The notes under the pieces are model-generated. The model saw nothing but the letters and a program-made list of their open reading frames with translations, had not been told where the DNA came from and ran no database searches. This document shows, one piece after another, positions 18,536 through 27,335 of a DNA stretch of 64,000 nt. Source of the DNA: Caldilineaceae bacterium (lineage in GTDB: Bacteria > Chloroflexota > Anaerolineae > Caldilineales > Caldilineaceae); contig JAPKMW010000003.1 in the NCBI GenBank assembly GCA_026645575.1, positions 62,001 to 126,000 of the forward strand. The letters are read 5' to 3'. The stretch's first letter is position 1. Every line of letters starts with the position of its first letter. The position numbers were made by a program, and so were the translations under genes.

Positions 18536-18697
18536 AGTCGCGTAGTCCGAAGTCGCGTAGTCCGAAGTCCGAAAGTCCTGAGTCGTGTAGTCCGAAGTCG
18601 CTAATGCGTTACTGTGTGGACTATTTGACTATGGACCAATAGACTACCTAACTATGGCTTAAGACTCTGGACTAAGGACTCTGGACTAAAAGACTGT
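18536..18697. repeat. word-built inverted repeat, AGTCCGA family, between rplE and rpsN
   Basis: The left half repeats gtagtccgaagtc four times with small changes, and the right half repeats gactctggactaag-type words. Together they give a long imperfect stem over the whole spacer. It is the largest word-built element inside the ribosomal cluster. Confidence 0.8.
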
Positions 18698-18718
18698 AAA
18701 GTGTGAAAGGGAAAAGAC

Positions 18719-18901
18719 GTGGCAAAGAAATCAATGATTGCTCGTGAGAAGAACCGGAAATTTGTCACCCGTGTGCGCAACCGCTGCTCCAAGTGCGGAC
18801 GCCCGCGTGGCTATATGCGGCGTTTCGGTCTCTGCCGCATCTGCTTCCGGGCTGAGGCTAACCGGGGTATGTTGCCCGGTGTCGTGAAATCAAGCTGGTA
18901 A
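18719..18901 (+). CDS. rpsN: 30S ribosomal protein S14, zinc type
   Basis: A 60-residue S14 of the zinc-binding (C+) type: CSKCGRP and CRICFR give the four cysteine ligands. The start is GTG with AAAGGGA upstream. It is at the canonical site between L5 and S8. S4 and L36 here are also of the cysteine type, so this cluster shows no sign of zinc-free paralogue replacement. Confidence 0.96.
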   Translation: MAKKSMIAREKNRKFVTRVRNRCSKCGRPRGYMRRFGLCRICFRAEANRGMLPGVVKSSW

Positions 18902-19008
18902 GGTTACCGGGTTGATCGCTTACTACAGTTTTTACAGCCGATACCCGGCTATTTGCGTAGCCGCCGTCGTCCTGTTGAAAATTGCAAGAGCCAGAAAAGG
19001 ATTGAAGA

Positions 19009-19404
19009 ATGGTAACAGATCCGATTGCTGATATGCTCACACGCATTCGCAATGCGTCCATGGTGCGCCATAATCAAGTGGTGATGCCAAGTTCCAAAAT
19101 TAAAGTTGAGATTGCCAAAATTTTAGCCCAGGAAGGGTTCATTGGCGGCTACTCCGTTGTTGAGGAAAAGCCGCAGGGGCGCCTGGTGCTGAACCTGAAA
19201 TATACCGGCCGCGGCAAATCGGTGATTACCGGTTTGGAGCGCATTAGTAAGCCGGGGCGCCGCGTCTACACCAGTTATAAGGATATTCCTTGGGTGCGTA
19301 GCGGTCTCGGGATTAGCATTGTCTCTACGCCCTCTGGCTTGATGACGGGTCGTGCGGCCCGCCGCGCCAAGGTTGGCGGTGAGCACCTTTGTAACGTTTG
19401 GTAG
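19009..19404 (+). CDS. rpsH: 30S ribosomal protein S8
   Basis: A 131-residue primary 16S-binding protein and, in E. coli, the repressor of the spc operon. [14 protein letters not shown] at the start and [19 protein letters not shown] near the end are diagnostic. AAAAGGA is upstream of the ATG. rplF starts 15 bases after the stop. Confidence 0.97.
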   Translation: MVTDPIADMLTRIRNASMVRHNQVVMPSSKIKVEIAKILAQEGFIGGYSVVEEKPQGRLVLNLKYTGRGKSVITGLERISKPGRRVYTSYKDIPWVRSGLGISIVSTPSGLMTGRAARRAKVGGEHLCNVW

Positions 19405-19419
19405 GATGAGGAGGTAAGC

Positions 19420-19968
19420 ATGTCTCGTGTTGGACGCAAGCCAATTCCGGTGCCGGCAAAGGTAACGGTTAAGATTGAAAAGAACAATGTTGTCACCGTC
19501 ACCGGTCCCAAGGGGACATTGACACAGCAATTTGGCCCCGACATGTCAATCGCTCAGGAACAGGGGGAGCTTCTCGTCACCCGTCCTACCGACCAGCGCC
19601 ATCATCGCGCCGAACATGGCTTGACGCGGGCGCTGCTGGGCAATATGGTGACAGGCGTAACGCAGGGCTTCACCCGCCGCATGGAAATTCATGGCGTCGG
19701 CTATCGCGCGGAGAAGCGCGGCAATAATCTCTTCCTTCAGGTGGGCAAGAGCCACCCGGTCGAATTTGCGCCGCCCACCAAAGATATTTCATTTGATGTC
19801 GATAAGGACGGTCGTGGCTTTAATATCAACGGCATTGACAAATGTGTTGTTGGTGAGTTAGCCGCGGTCATTCGCAAGACGCGGCCGCCGGAACCCTATC
19901 AAGGGAAGGGCATTCGCTACGCGGGTGAGTTTATTCGTCTCAAAGAAGGCAAGACTGGTAAGAAATAG
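19420..19968 (+). CDS. rplF: 50S ribosomal protein L6
   Basis: A 182-residue protein with two similar domains near the GTPase centre. [17 protein letters not shown] opens the protein, and the C-terminal [14 protein letters not shown] is the family signature. Length is normal. GAGGAGG precedes the ATG, and rplR begins 11 bases downstream. Confidence 0.97.
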   Translation: MSRVGRKPIPVPAKVTVKIEKNNVVTVTGPKGTLTQQFGPDMSIAQEQGELLVTRPTDQRHHRAEHGLTRALLGNMVTGVTQGFTRRMEIHGVGYRAEKRGNNLFLQVGKSHPVEFAPPTKDISFDVDKDGRGFNINGIDKCVVGELAAVIRKTRPPEPYQGKGIRYAGEFIRLKEGKTGKK

Positions 19969-19979
19969 AGGGGTGTTCT

Positions 19980-20345
19980 ATGGCTCATTCTTCTCGTGCA
20001 GTGGCACGGAAACGGCGTCATGTGCGGGTGCGGCACAAAGTTCATGGCACAGCCGAACGCCCGCGTTTGAATGTCTATCGCAGTTTGGAACATATTTACG
20101 CTCAGGTGATTGATGACGATGCCGGTAATACACTCGTTGCCGTCTCCACCGTTTCGGGCGATGTACGTAGCGACCTGGCAACATTGAACAAGGTGGATCA
20201 GGCCAAGGCGATTGGCAAGGCGATTGCCGAACGCGCGCGCGCCAAAGGCATCGAAACTGTTGTCTTTGATCGCGGCGGCTTCCCCTATCATGGGCGCATC
20301 AAGGCGTTGGCCGAGGGCAGCCGCGAGGGCGGTCTCGTCTTCTAA
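19980..20345 (+). CDS. rplR: 50S ribosomal protein L18
   Basis: A 121-residue 5S-rRNA-binding protein. [20 protein letters not shown] and [20 protein letters not shown] are diagnostic. The basic N-terminal tail ([13 protein letters not shown]) is typical. AGAGGGG precedes the ATG. A GAGATTGA hairpin follows. Confidence 0.97.
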   Translation: MAHSSRAVARKRRHVRVRHKVHGTAERPRLNVYRSLEHIYAQVIDDDAGNTLVAVSTVSGDVRSDLATLNKVDQAKAIGKAIAERARAKGIETVVFDRGGFPYHGRIKALAEGSREGGLVF

Positions 20346-20364
20346 GTTGACCTTAAGAGGTTAT

Positions 20365-20415
20365 GAGATTGAGAGATTGCTTAATCTCTCAATCTCTCAA
20401 TCTCTCAATCTCTTA
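20365..20415. repeat. word-built hairpin, GAGATTGA family, between rplR and rpsE
   Basis: GAGATTGAGAGATT (20365-20378) is perfectly complementary to AATCTCTCAATCTC (20383-20396). Two more aatctctc copies follow, so the right arm can pair in several registers. Confidence 0.82.
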
Positions 20416-20432
20416 GTACAGTAGAGGAATTT

Positions 20433-20987
20433 ATGGCAAAGCGAGAAAAACGCAATAAAGAACGAGAGCGTGAAGAGCGCGAAGAGTTAGTCGAGCGGGT
20501 TGTTAATCTTGCCCGCACGGCCAAAGTTGTCCAAGGTGGTCGCCGTTTTGCGTTCCGTGCCGTGGTGGTCGTTGGTGATCAGAAGGGCCGCGTGGGCGTG
20601 GGCGTGGGCAAGGCGCGCGAAGTACCCGACGCCATCCGCAAAGCCTCGGATCAGGCGCGCAAAACGATGGTGCATATCCCGTTGCTCGGCTCGACGATTC
20701 CCCATGCCGTGCAATCTGATTTTGGCGCCGGCAAGGTGCTGCTCAAGCCGGCCAGTCCCGGCACCGGCGTTATCGCCGGCGGCGGTGTGCGCGCCGTGGT
20801 GGAAGCTTGTGGCGTCAGTGACATTCTAAGCAAGTCGCTGGGTAGTGACAACATCCTGAATGTGGTACAGGCGACCTTCAAAGCGTTGCAACAGTTGCAG
20901 GATTTCCGGCAAGAGGCGCAACGACGTGGTGTTGATCCGGCCCATTTGGCGCCTTTCTGGTATAAGGAAGAGAACAACTATGCCTAA
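20433..20987 (+). CDS. rpsE: 30S ribosomal protein S5
   Basis: A 184-residue protein at the mRNA entry channel with helicase and fidelity roles. The S5 double-stranded RNA-binding fold is seen in [24 protein letters not shown] and the C-terminal domain in [22 protein letters not shown] highly charged N-terminus ([11 protein letters not shown]) precedes it. The last 8 bases overlap the rpmD start. Confidence 0.97.
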   Translation: MAKREKRNKEREREEREELVERVVNLARTAKVVQGGRRFAFRAVVVVGDQKGRVGVGVGKAREVPDAIRKASDQARKTMVHIPLLGSTIPHAVQSDFGAGKVLLKPASPGTGVIAGGGVRAVVEACGVSDILSKSLGSDNILNVVQATFKALQQLQDFRQEAQRRGVDPAHLAPFWYKEENNYA

Positions 20988-21165
20988 GACGCTCCAAATC
21001 ACTTTGGTGAAAAGCCCAATTGGCTTTAATAAACGCCAGAAGGCGACGGTGAAGGCACTGGGGTTGAGCAAATTGCACCAAACCGTGGAACAGACAGACA
21101 ACCCGGCGGTCCGCGGGATGATTAACACTGTCTCCCATTTGGTGGTTGTGAAAGAACAGCAGTAA
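20980..21165 (+). CDS. rpmD: 50S ribosomal protein L30
   Basis: A 61-residue protein: [22 protein letters not shown] and the [16 protein letters not shown] segment are diagnostic. The ATG lies inside the last codons of rpsE (8-base overlap), with AAGGAAG upstream, so it is probably translationally coupled. A 219-base spacer follows before rplO. Confidence 0.96.
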   Translation: MPKTLQITLVKSPIGFNKRQKATVKALGLSKLHQTVEQTDNPAVRGMINTVSHLVVVKEQQ

Positions 21166-21384
21166 GCAACAGATTTGTCTTTGTTTGTAGGCGTGGTATG
21201 TAACCGTACAGACTTTGAGAACTTTTAAGATTTGCCTGTCATCTCTTACGAGGGCAAGCCTGAAAGAATCTCCGGGATACTGTAACCTGGAGACCCTTTC
21301 AAGGGTGATAGACAACCCTTCAGGGGGTTCCAAAACATTCGGTTATAAGTCACACCTGTGATTTTAAGTTTTAAGGAATTTATC
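21166..21384. other. rpmD-rplO spacer
   Basis: Non-coding, 219 bases. It holds two short palindromic patches, CCCTTTCAAGGG near 21295 and AACCCTTCAGGGGGTT near 21316, which can pair with each other or fold separately. No promoter was convincing. Confidence 0.5.
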
Positions 21385-21864
21385 ATGCGATTAGAAGACC
21401 TGCGTCCCGCAGAGGGTTCGACAAAAAAGCGTAAGCGAGTAGGTCGCGGTACTGGCTCCGGTAAGGGGAAGACCAGCACCCGTGGCACCAAAGGGCAAAA
21501 TTCCCGCACCGGCGGCGGCGTTATGGCTGTCTTTGAAGGTGGCCAGCTCCGGTTAGTCAAGCGGTTGCCCAAATTGCGCGGTTTTAACAACCGTTTTAAG
21601 ATCGACTATTCACCGATCAACTTGGATACGATGGCCCGTGTCTTTGATAGCGGCGCCACCATCGACCCGGCAGCACTGTCTGACAAGGGTTTGTTAGGCA
21701 AAGCATCCGACCCGGTGGTGGTGTTGGCACGCGGTGATGTCAATAAGGCGATCCATGTGAAGGCGCACCGGGTGAGTGAAGCAGCGCGCAAGAAGATCGA
21801 AGCCGCCGGTGGCTCCATTGAGATTCTTCCGATTGAAGTGAATCGACGGATGCCACGTTCCTAA
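21385..21864 (+). CDS. rplO: 50S ribosomal protein L15
   Basis: A 159-residue late-assembly protein. The Gly/Arg/Lys-rich N-terminus (KRVGRGTGSGKGKTSTRGTK) and RLPKLRGFNNRF are diagnostic. The ATG with TTAAGGAA upstream is preferred over an earlier in-frame start nine codons upstream. It precedes secY as in the spc operon, separated by a hairpin at 21882-21926. Confidence 0.97.
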   Translation: MRLEDLRPAEGSTKKRKRVGRGTGSGKGKTSTRGTKGQNSRTGGGVMAVFEGGQLRLVKRLPKLRGFNNRFKIDYSPINLDTMARVFDSGATIDPAALSDKGLLGKASDPVVVLARGDVNKAIHVKAHRVSEAARKKIEAAGGSIEILPIEVNRRMPRS

Positions 21865-21881
21865 AGCGTGCTATTAACTGC

Positions 21882-21926
21882 CCGTCGGGGTAATGGAGCA
21901 AGGAGCAAAGTGTTCCACCCCGACGG
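21882..21926. repeat. stem-loop between rplO and secY
   Basis: CCGTCGGGGT (21882-21891) pairs perfectly with ACCCCGACGG (21917-21926). It is 45 bases before secY and may modulate secY expression relative to the ribosomal genes. No U-tract. Confidence 0.7.
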
Positions 21927-21971
21927 ATGTGTCTATAGCGATCGGCGTATCGTATTTAAAGGAAAAATGCC

Positions 21972-23321
21972 ATGATTGAAGCAGTGCGTAATGCATTTCG
22001 CTTACCGGACTTGCGCCAGAAGTTGTTGATTACTTTTGGTATTCTAGTACTCTACCGCTTTGCGGCCAACATTCCTTTGCCAGGTGTTGATCGTGATGCG
22101 CTCCAAGCCATGTTCCGGGGCGACAATCAGAATATGTTGTTGAATCTGCTCAACTTTTTCAGTGGCGGCGGGCTTGCCCAAATGGGGGTGATGGCATTGG
22201 GGGTCTATCCTTACATCACTTCCTCCATTATCATGCAACTCCTAACGCCGATCATTCCTGCCCTGGAAGAATTGAGTAAGGAAGGCGATCAAGGTCGTCA
22301 GCGTATTAATCAGTATACCTACTGGCTGACCATTCCGTTGGCAATTCTTCAAGCCATTACCCAATCGACGCTTTTGAGTCGTCAGCAGTTGGGCGCAGGG
22401 ATGGTGGTTCTGCCAAACTGGGGATTTACCGGTGATAACCTATTGCCGTCATTAACGATCATTATCGGCATGACCGCCGGTACCATGTTTGGCGTCTGGT
22501 TGGGCCAATTGCTCACTGAACAAGGCATCGGCAACGGTGTATCACTGATTATCTTTGCCGGTATTTTGGCTTCTGTACCCTATCAGATCCGGCTTTTGTC
22601 ACAACAACCGGTTTTGCTGGTCATGTTTGTTATCATTACCATCTTGACCATTGCCTTGATCGTTTGGGTGCATGAAGGGCAGCGGCGGATTCCGGTGCAA
22701 TATGGTAAACGCGTGCGAACAATGCGTGGCAATCGCATGATGATGGTTGGTGGTCAAAGCACCCATGTGCCGTTGAAAGTTAACACGGCTGGCATGATCC
22801 CGTTGATCTTTGCCCAGAGTCTGTTGATCCTCCCTAGCACGATTGCCAGTTACTTTACAACCAATGGTGGTTGGGTTGGTTCGGTAGCTTTGTGGTTGAC
22901 GAATTACCTAGGCCCGACTAGTTTTATGTATTGGCTGCTCTACTTCTTGTTCACCGTGGCCTTTACCTATTTCTATACGGATGTTATGTTCCGCCAACAG
23001 AACCTGCCGGAGACCCTGCAGAAACAAGGTGGCTTCATTCCCGGTATTCGCCCTGGTCCGCGCACGGAATCCTATCTCAATGGCGTATTGTCGCGGATCA
23101 CACTGGTAGGTGCGCTCTTCCTGGGCTTCGTTGCTATTATGCCCTACCTGATTGGTATTATCGTTAGCGGTTTTACCGGTAGCGCTGGCGTTTTAACCGA
23201 CAATACCTCCTTGATCATTAGCAGCACAGGCTTGTTGATCGTGGTCGGTGTGGTGTTGGACACCATGAAGCAGATCGAAGCGCAGTTGTTGATGCGCAAC
23301 TATGAAGGCTTCATCCGCTAA
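21972..23321 (+). CDS. secY: preprotein translocase subunit SecY
   Basis: A 449-residue channel protein of the Sec translocon with ten predicted membrane segments. FAANIPLPGVDRDAL after the first segment, the PYITSSIIMQLL segment, the cytoplasmic loop GQRRIPVQYGKRVR (ribosome/SecA contact) and LPETLQKQGGFIPGIRPG are all typical. It is in its standard place after rplO. A GAGATTGA hairpin separates it from adk. Confidence 0.98.
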   Translation: MIEAVRNAFRLPDLRQKLLITFGILVLYRFAANIPLPGVDRDALQAMFRGDNQNMLLNLLNFFSGGGLAQMGVMALGVYPYITSSIIMQLLTPIIPALEELSKEGDQGRQRINQYTYWLTIPLAILQAITQSTLLSRQQLGAGMVVLPNWGFTGDNLLPSLTIIIGMTAGTMFGVWLGQLLTEQGIGNGVSLIIFAGILASVPYQIRLLSQQPVLLVMFVIITILTIALIVWVHEGQRRIPVQYGKRVRTMRGNRMMMVGGQSTHVPLKVNTAGMIPLIFAQSLLILPSTIASYFTTNGGWVGSVALWLTNYLGPTSFMYWLLYFLFTVAFTYFYTDVMFRQQNLPETLQKQGGFIPGIRPGPRTESYLNGVLSRITLVGALFLGFVAIMPYLIGIIVSGFTGSAGVLTDNTSLIISSTGLLIVVGVVLDTMKQIEAQLLMRNYEGFIR

Positions 23322-23356
23322 ATAAGCTGCTTTGCCGAGTCACCGGCATTGATAAA

Positions 23357-23398
23357 AATCTCTTAATCTCTATGGAGTTCCTTAGAGATTAAGAGATT
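23357..23398. repeat. word-built hairpin, GAGATTGA family, between secY and adk
   Basis: AATCTCTTAATCTCTA (23357-23372) and TAGAGATTAAGAGATT (23383-23398) form a perfect 16-bp stem with a 10-base loop, followed by gagagatttt. The short T-run after the stem means partial termination is possible. Confidence 0.85.
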
Positions 23399-23455
23399 GA
23401 GAGATTTTACGTTGAGTCTGCTTGGTGGCGCTAGGAATTGAAAGGAATTGTCGTT

Positions 23456-24121
23456 GTGCAGAGACGCACCTATATAGTGTTGTTAGGGGTGCCGGGCGCC
23501 GGTAAAGGAACCCAGGCCAAGCTATTGGAAGAGTCGCTCAAATTACCGCAAATTTCGACGGGCGATATCTTCCGGTACAACATGAAAAACCAGACCGAAC
23601 TGGGGAAATTAGCCAAAAGCTATATGGATCGGGGCGATCTGGTGCCGGATGAAGTAACCATTCGCATGGTGGAAGACCGTCTGCAACAAGGCGATTGTGC
23701 GCCGGGCGCTATCATGGATGGGTTCCCCCGCAATTTGGTGCAGGCAACGGCGTTTGATAAAATTGTCGCCCCCTATGGCGGCGTCACCCTGGCGCCGTTG
23801 ATCAGTTTGCAAGATGACGAAGCCATGCGCCGCATCACCGGGCGCCGGGTTTGCCGGACTTGTGGGGCGGTCTATCATGTGGATTTTAATCCACCGAAAC
23901 AGCCCGGCATTTGTGATCTGGATGGGGGCGAACTGTACCAGCGCGCCGATGATGCCCCCGATACTGTGCGTAATCGCCTGTATGTTTATTATAAGCAGAC
24001 AGCCCCATTGATTGGCTATTACTATGCTCAATCTCTTTTGGCCGAGTTGGATGGCGCGCAGCCAATTGAGGATGTGCAGGGGAAGTTAAAAGCGCTTATT
24101 GCAGCAGCATTACAGAAGTAA
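23456..24121 (+). CDS. adk: adenylate kinase with zinc-type LID
   Basis: A 221-residue enzyme that interconverts ATP + AMP and 2 ADP. The P-loop GVPGAGKGT is at about 11-19, DGFPRN binds AMP, and the LID holds CRTC and CDLD (three Cys and one Asp), the zinc-binding form common in Gram-positive and thermophilic bacteria. The GTG start is inferred from AAAGGA 9 bases upstream; a TTG six codons earlier is the alternative. It keeps the secY-adk-map order. Confidence 0.95.
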   Translation: MQRRTYIVLLGVPGAGKGTQAKLLEESLKLPQISTGDIFRYNMKNQTELGKLAKSYMDRGDLVPDEVTIRMVEDRLQQGDCAPGAIMDGFPRNLVQATAFDKIVAPYGGVTLAPLISLQDDEAMRRITGRRVCRTCGAVYHVDFNPPKQPGICDLDGGELYQRADDAPDTVRNRLYVYYKQTAPLIGYYYAQSLLAELDGAQPIEDVQGKLKALIAAALQK

Positions 24122-24124
24122 TAA

Positions 24125-24196
24125 CAGTCGGTCAGTATACCAGTAACTCAGTGACTGACCAACTGGCTTACTGAGTTACTAGCTCACTGATTACGC
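24125..24196. repeat. word-built inverted repeat, CAGTCAG family, between adk and map
   Basis: AGTAACTCAGT (24142-24152) pairs perfectly with ACTGAGTTACT (24170-24180), flanked by further cagt/actg words. cagtaactcagt is shared with the rplV-rpsC element. Confidence 0.8.
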
Positions 24197-24236
24197 TGTC
24201 GTGGAGAGAATAGGGCAATCGGCTTAATCGAACGAT

Positions 24237-25085
24237 ATGGGCGCTTATTCAGCTTGGATACAAACTATGTTTCGCAAAACAAGCCGTAAGATTTTGCGGC
24301 GGAACAAAGAAGAACAGCAGCGTTCTACGCCGCCCGTCCTCAAAAGCCCGCGTGAGATTCAAATTATGCGGGAGGCTGGCCGGATTGTGGCGCGGGTCCA
24401 CGCTGCGCTGAAGGAAGCAGTTCGTCCAGGGGTTAGCACCTGGGAGTTGGATCAGATTGCCTTGGAAGTGCTGAAGCGCTATACCGCCACCTCGGCTTTT
24501 CTGAATTACAAAGGCTTTCCGGCTAATATTTGTGTTAGTATCAACCATGAGCTGGTGCATGGCATTCCGAAGAAGCAGCGCATTCTGCAAGAGGGTGACA
24601 TTATCAGCATTGATGTCGGCTCCCGTTACCGTGGTTTTGTCGGTGATTGTGCATGGACTTACCCGGTCGGAAAAATTAGTGATGCCGCCGCCAAATTACT
24701 AAAGGTGACGGAAGAAAGCCTGTACGCTGGCATCAAGCAGGCGGTAGCCGGTAAGCGGGTGTTGGAAATTGGGCGTGCCGTACAGAACCATGTCGAAGGC
24801 AACAATTTGCATATTGTGCGCGAATATACGGGGCATGGCGTTGGGCGGCAAATGCACGAAGGTCCACAAGTGTTGAATTATGTGGCGGGTGATGCCGACG
24901 GCAATATTATTTTGACGCCGGGCATGGTCATTGCCATTGAACCAATGGTGCAAAGTGGCACCTGGGAAACGGAAGTTTTAGGCGATAACTGGACAGTGAT
25001 TAGCAAAGATCGCAGTTTGGCGGCTCATTTTGAGCATACCGTTGCGATCACCAACAGTGGCCCTGAAATTTTGACATTGCCCTAG
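24237..25085 (+). CDS. map: type I methionine aminopeptidase
   Basis: A 282-residue enzyme that removes the initiator methionine. The metal ligands are visible as the two Asp in SIDVGSRYRGFVGDCAW, the His of GHGVGRQMHE, and the Glu residues of IEPM and FEHTVAI. A basic extension of about 35 residues (RKTSRKILRRNKEEQQR) precedes the catalytic core and lengthens the protein beyond the usual 250. The start is uncertain; a second ATG ten codons later also lacks a clear site. infA, usually next, is absent. Confidence 0.95.
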   Translation: MGAYSAWIQTMFRKTSRKILRRNKEEQQRSTPPVLKSPREIQIMREAGRIVARVHAALKEAVRPGVSTWELDQIALEVLKRYTATSAFLNYKGFPANICVSINHELVHGIPKKQRILQEGDIISIDVGSRYRGFVGDCAWTYPVGKISDAAAKLLKVTEESLYAGIKQAVAGKRVLEIGRAVQNHVEGNNLHIVREYTGHGVGRQMHEGPQVLNYVAGDADGNIILTPGMVIAIEPMVQSGTWETEVLGDNWTVISKDRSLAAHFEHTVAITNSGPEILTLP

Positions 25086-25146
25086 TGGTTGTGCTAAACT
25101 TGACAGGTTACGCAAAATGGAATGTGGTTTATAGGGAGCAGGAATT

Positions 25147-25263
25147 ATGAGAGTTCGACCTTCAATCAAGAAGCGCTGTGACAAGTGCAAAATCGTGCGG
25201 CGCCGTGGCGTGTTGTATGTGATTTGCAGCAACGATCAGACGCATAAGCAACGCCAGGGCTAA
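25147..25263 (+). CDS. rpmJ: 50S ribosomal protein L36, zinc type
   Basis: A 38-residue protein, [20 protein letters not shown] at its start, with the zinc ligands C-X2-C, a third Cys in VICSN and His in THKQRQG. AGGGAGCAGG precedes the ATG. It sits 61 bases after map, leaving no room for infA. Confidence 0.97.
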   Translation: MRVRPSIKKRCDKCKIVRRRGVLYVICSNDQTHKQRQG

Positions 25264-25306
25264 GAGAGAAGCGTAACAAAGAGCGGGTAAAGGGGGAACA
25301 AATTCC

Positions 25307-25687
25307 ATGGCACGTATTGCCGGTGTTGACATTCCGCGTGAGAAGCGCGTTGTTATTTCTTTGACCTATATTTATGGGATTGGTCGCCACACCAGCGATG
25401 AGATCCTGAAAGCAACGGAAATTAATCCATCAACGCGCGTGCGCGATTTGGATGAAAATCAAGTTACCAGGTTACGCGAGTACATTGATCGCAATCTAAT
25501 TGTGGAAGGCGATCTGCGGCGCGAAGTGAATATGAATATTAAGCGGTTGATGGAAATTGGCTGTTATCGTGGTCTGCGCCATCGCCGCAATTTGCCGGTG
25601 CGCGGCCAACGCACCCGCACCAATGCCCGTACCCGCCGTGGCGTCAAGAAGACGGTGGCCGGCAAGAAGAAGGCGGCACGCAAGTAA
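25307..25687 (+). CDS. rpsM: 30S ribosomal protein S13
   Basis: A 126-residue head protein that contacts the P-site tRNA and S19. [20 protein letters not shown] opens it, and [20 protein letters not shown] is diagnostic. The basic tail ([13 protein letters not shown]) is typical. GGGGGAAC is upstream of the ATG. A 218-base spacer with a 13-bp hairpin follows. Confidence 0.98.
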   Translation: MARIAGVDIPREKRVVISLTYIYGIGRHTSDEILKATEINPSTRVRDLDENQVTRLREYIDRNLIVEGDLRREVNMNIKRLMEIGCYRGLRHRRNLPVRGQRTRTNARTRRGVKKTVAGKKKAARK

Positions 25688-25696
25688 TTTGCTTGC

Positions 25697-25751
25697 TCAT
25701 TTCCTTCGCTATTGTTGTCAGTTTATGCTCGCAAAATGGCGAAGGAAATGA
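25697..25751. repeat. stem-loop between rpsM and rpsK
   Basis: TCATTTCCTTCGC (25697-25709) pairs perfectly with GCGAAGGAAATGA (25739-25751). The spacer is 218 bases long, while rpsM and rpsK are usually within tens of bases. No clear promoter follows, so a processing or pausing role is possible. Confidence 0.75.
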
Positions 25752-25905
25752 GGCCAAAGTGGGCGACAAACACTGGTCTAGTGATCAGTTTGAACTAATT
25801 GTTGAGTTAGAAATTGCTGAAAATTTTACGCGTTCCTTTCCTTTAGAAAGGGCTGTGGAATGTTTTTAGGATTGATCGTGCGCAAATCAGAACGAAGGAG
25901 CAAGC

Positions 25906-26313
25906 ATGGCGCGACCACAAAGACGACGTGATCGACGGACAACAACCAAACGTGAACGCAAGAGCGTACCGGTTGGGCAGGTGCATATTCACGCTTCGTT
26001 TAACAATACCATTGTCACTATTACTGACCTCACTGGTGCTACCTTATGTTGGGCCAGTAGCGGCAGCAGCGGCTTCAAAGGCAGCCGCAAGTCCACCCCC
26101 TTTGCCGGGCAGCTTGCTGCCCAAAATGCCGCTGGTACGGCTCGCAATGACTTCAACATGCGCGAAGTGGATGTCTTTGTCAAAGGGCCTGGCCCCGGTC
26201 GCGAAAGCTCTATTCGCTCTGTGCAAGCCGCGGGTTTGATTGTTCGCTCAATAACCGATATTACACCATTGCCACACAATGGTTGCCGGCCGCCTAAGAA
26301 GCGCCGCGTCTAG
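25906..26313 (+). CDS. rpsK: 30S ribosomal protein S11
   Basis: A 135-residue platform protein near the mRNA exit site. [34 protein letters not shown] and the C-terminal [12 protein letters not shown] are diagnostic. AAGGAG is upstream of the ATG. A 209-base spacer with a palindromic repeat separates it from rpsD. Confidence 0.98.
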   Translation: MARPQRRRDRRTTTKRERKSVPVGQVHIHASFNNTIVTITDLTGATLCWASSGSSGFKGSRKSTPFAGQLAAQNAAGTARNDFNMREVDVFVKGPGPGRESSIRSVQAAGLIVRSITDITPLPHNGCRPPKKRRV

Positions 26314-26439
26314 TATCAGTAGTCTGCTGTTGGTCTAGGGAACTCCTGGCTGTGTTGCTGTCTACTGAGTATACATTTTAAATCATTATCATCGCATAGG
26401 CGCATTCACGTCAGCTACTTTGTCGGGTGATTTGGAAGT

Positions 26440-26472
26440 AAACCTGTCAGGTTTTCAAAACCTGACAGGTTT
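26440..26472. repeat. AACCTGTCAGGTT palindromic repeat
   Basis: AAACCTGTCAGGTTTT (26440-26455) and AAAACCTGACAGGTTT (26457-26472) are perfectly complementary with a one-base centre. Each arm is itself nearly palindromic. Similar AACCTGTCAGGTT units are, from memory, scattered in many bacterial genomes, so this may be a REP-like dispersed repeat. Confidence 0.8.
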
Positions 26473-26522
26473 GTCGTAACCGCCAAAATGGTCAGGGACG
26501 GGATGCAATTTTTGGAGGAAAA

Positions 26523-27161
26523 ATGGCAAGACACGTTGATGCTGTCTGCAAGTTGTGCCGCCGGGAAGGCCAGAAGCTATTTCTTAAAGGCGAACGCTGC
26601 TTAAGCCCAAAGTGCGCAATCGAAAACCGCAATTTTGTGCCTGGCGATCATGGGCGTAAGGCGACGTTCCGCAAAAAATTATCGGATTTTGGTACGCAGT
26701 TGCGTGAGAAACAAAAGGCGCGTCGTATTTACGGCGTCATGGAAAGACAATTTCGTCGTTATTTCAAAGAAGCAAATCGCCGCTCTGGTATGACAGGCGC
26801 CAATTTGCTTGGTATGTTGGAAAGCCGCCTGGACAATGTGGTTTATCGTCTGGGTTTTGCCGACAGCCGTGCGCAGGCCCGCCAATTGGTGCGTCACGGT
26901 CACTTTTTGGTGAATGGCGCCAAGACCGACATTCCTTCCATGCATATCAAGGTAAATGATGTGGTTGCTGTACGCCCAGGCAGTCGTAATTCAACCTATT
27001 TCAAGGATCGCGCCCAACTGATGCAAGGCCGCCGTAACGTGCCGGCCTGGTTGAGTGTCAATCTGAGTGAAATGGGCGGCTCCATGGTGAATAACCCCAG
27101 CCGTGAAGACATTGAAATTCCACTCAACGAACAGTTGATCGTTGAGTATTACAGCCGCTAA
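26523..27161 (+). CDS. rpsD: 30S ribosomal protein S4, zinc-finger type
   Basis: A 212-residue primary assembly protein. The N-terminus has the four-cysteine finger (CKLC, then CLSPKC) and the C-terminal half has the S4 RNA-binding domain ([20 protein letters not shown]). The order rpsM-rpsK-rpsD-rpoA-rplQ is the classic alpha operon, in which S4 is often the autorepressor. GGAGG is upstream of the ATG. Confidence 0.98.
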   Translation: MARHVDAVCKLCRREGQKLFLKGERCLSPKCAIENRNFVPGDHGRKATFRKKLSDFGTQLREKQKARRIYGVMERQFRRYFKEANRRSGMTGANLLGMLESRLDNVVYRLGFADSRAQARQLVRHGHFLVNGAKTDIPSMHIKVNDVVAVRPGSRNSTYFKDRAQLMQGRRNVPAWLSVNLSEMGGSMVNNPSREDIEIPLNEQLIVEYYSR

Positions 27162-27335
27162 AACCGTTGCTATTGACGACAGAACAACAAAAGCCGGGTT
27201 CATATTCGCACTGCCACTTCAGAACAATGGCGCAACTTTCCGGTTGTGATCAGGAAATTGTTCAGAAGTGGCTCTGTTTATCGAAATCATCAACGCCGGC
27301 GTTAGGGCGTATGCGCAGATCAGGGAGGAACACCA

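Noticed and set aside
18536..18697. Tandem agtccga words looked like a CRISPR array.
   Set aside because: The units are 6-12 bases with no regular 30-base spacers, and no cas genes are near.
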